Below, piece after piece: positions 5,857-6,093 of a stretch of DNA of 6,093 nt. The position numbers and the translations under genes were made by a program. The notes beneath the pieces were generated by a model. That model did no database searches, was not told where the DNA came from, and worked only from the letters and a program-made list of their open reading frames with translations. Source of the stretch: JAABYT01 sp964194585 (GTDB taxonomy: Bacteria; Pseudomonadota; Gammaproteobacteria; HK1); NCBI GenBank assembly GCA_964194585.1, contig CAXMNG010000211.1, positions 1 to 6,093 of the forward strand, read 5' to 3'. Positions within the stretch are counted from its first letter, which is position 1. Every line of letters begins with the position of its first letter.

Positions 5857-6093
5857 ATGAAGGTTGTGATCCTCGCCGGCGGTTATGGCACCCGGCTCTC
5901 CGAGGAGACGGCGGTGCTACCCAAGCCGATGATCGAGATCGGCGGGCGCCCGCTGCTTTGGCATCTGATGAAGTTGTTCTCGGTGCATGGTTTCAACGAG
6001 TTCGTGGTTGCGCTGGGCTACAAGGGCGACGTCATCAAGCGCTATTTCCTGCAGTATCCGGACATCGGCTCCGATCTGAGAATAGAGCTGGGG
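5857..6093 (+). CDS. rfbF: Glucose-1-phosphate cytidylyltransferase, N-terminal part (cut by window end)
   Basis: Only the first 79 residues are present; family members are about 255 residues, so the rest lies beyond the window. The enzyme joins CTP and glucose-1-phosphate to CDP-glucose, the first step to CDP-linked dideoxy sugars of O-antigens and related surface glycans. The N-terminus shows the nucleotide-binding signature ILAGGYGTRLSEET (5-18) and PKPMIEIGGRPLLWHLMK (22-39), then VHGFNEFVVALGYKGDVIK (43-61). The SEET, PKPMIEIGG and YKGDVIK blocks favour the cytidylyltransferase branch over RmlA or GalU. ATG5857 has AAAGG 9 nt upstream and fits the family N-terminus. It is divergent from the molybdoenzyme gene and probably the first gene of a sugar-nucleotide locus. 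Other sugar nucleotidyltransferases are the main alternative. Confidence 0.88.
   Translation, partial: MKVVILAGGYGTRLSEETAVLPKPMIEIGGRPLLWHLMKLFSVHGFNEFVVALGYKGDVIKRYFLQYPDIGSDLRIELG

Overview
The window is GC-rich bacterial chromosome. The proline tRNA is very close to the E. coli GGG isoacceptor. Together with a BisC-like molybdoenzyme and an O-antigen type nucleotidyltransferase, this points to a proteobacterium, most likely a gammaproteobacterium. Species cannot be named from the sequence alone. There is no insertion sequence, CRISPR array, phage gene or toxin module in the window.

Layout. (1) 45-121: tRNA-Pro(GGG) with encoded CCA. (2) 150-1956: two tightly spaced genes, a luciferase-like (LLM class) flavin/F420 oxidoreductase and a TauD/TfdA-type Fe(II)/2-oxoglutarate dioxygenase. 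They look like a two-enzyme oxidative unit of unknown substrate. (3) 1953-3338: a good sigma70-like promoter overlapping the dioxygenase stop codon, a roughly 90-nt leader with repeated and inverted 8-mers, then three overlapping or touching genes. These are an unrecognised soluble 140-aa protein, a two-span membrane protein, and a stand-alone cyclic-nucleotide-binding domain with no DNA-binding domain. (4) 3344-5659, minus strand: a full-length cytoplasmic molybdopterin oxidoreductase of the DMSO/TMAO/biotin sulfoxide reductase family, convergent with the preceding unit at a 5-nt gap. (5) 5857-6093: the 5' end of an rfbF-type glucose-1-phosphate cytidylyltransferase, divergent from the molybdoenzyme and cut by the window edge.

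How the parts may work together. The first pair is probably one transcript that oxidises an organic compound. The middle trio is the least explained part: overlaps and one promoter suggest co-expression of a membrane protein with a cNMP sensor, but no effector is recognisable. The molybdoenzyme most likely reduces S- or N-oxides in the cytoplasm, for example biotin or methionine sulfoxide repair. The last gene probably opens a CDP-sugar or surface polysaccharide locus beyond the edge. Four consecutive genes (150-2905) appear to use GTG starts.
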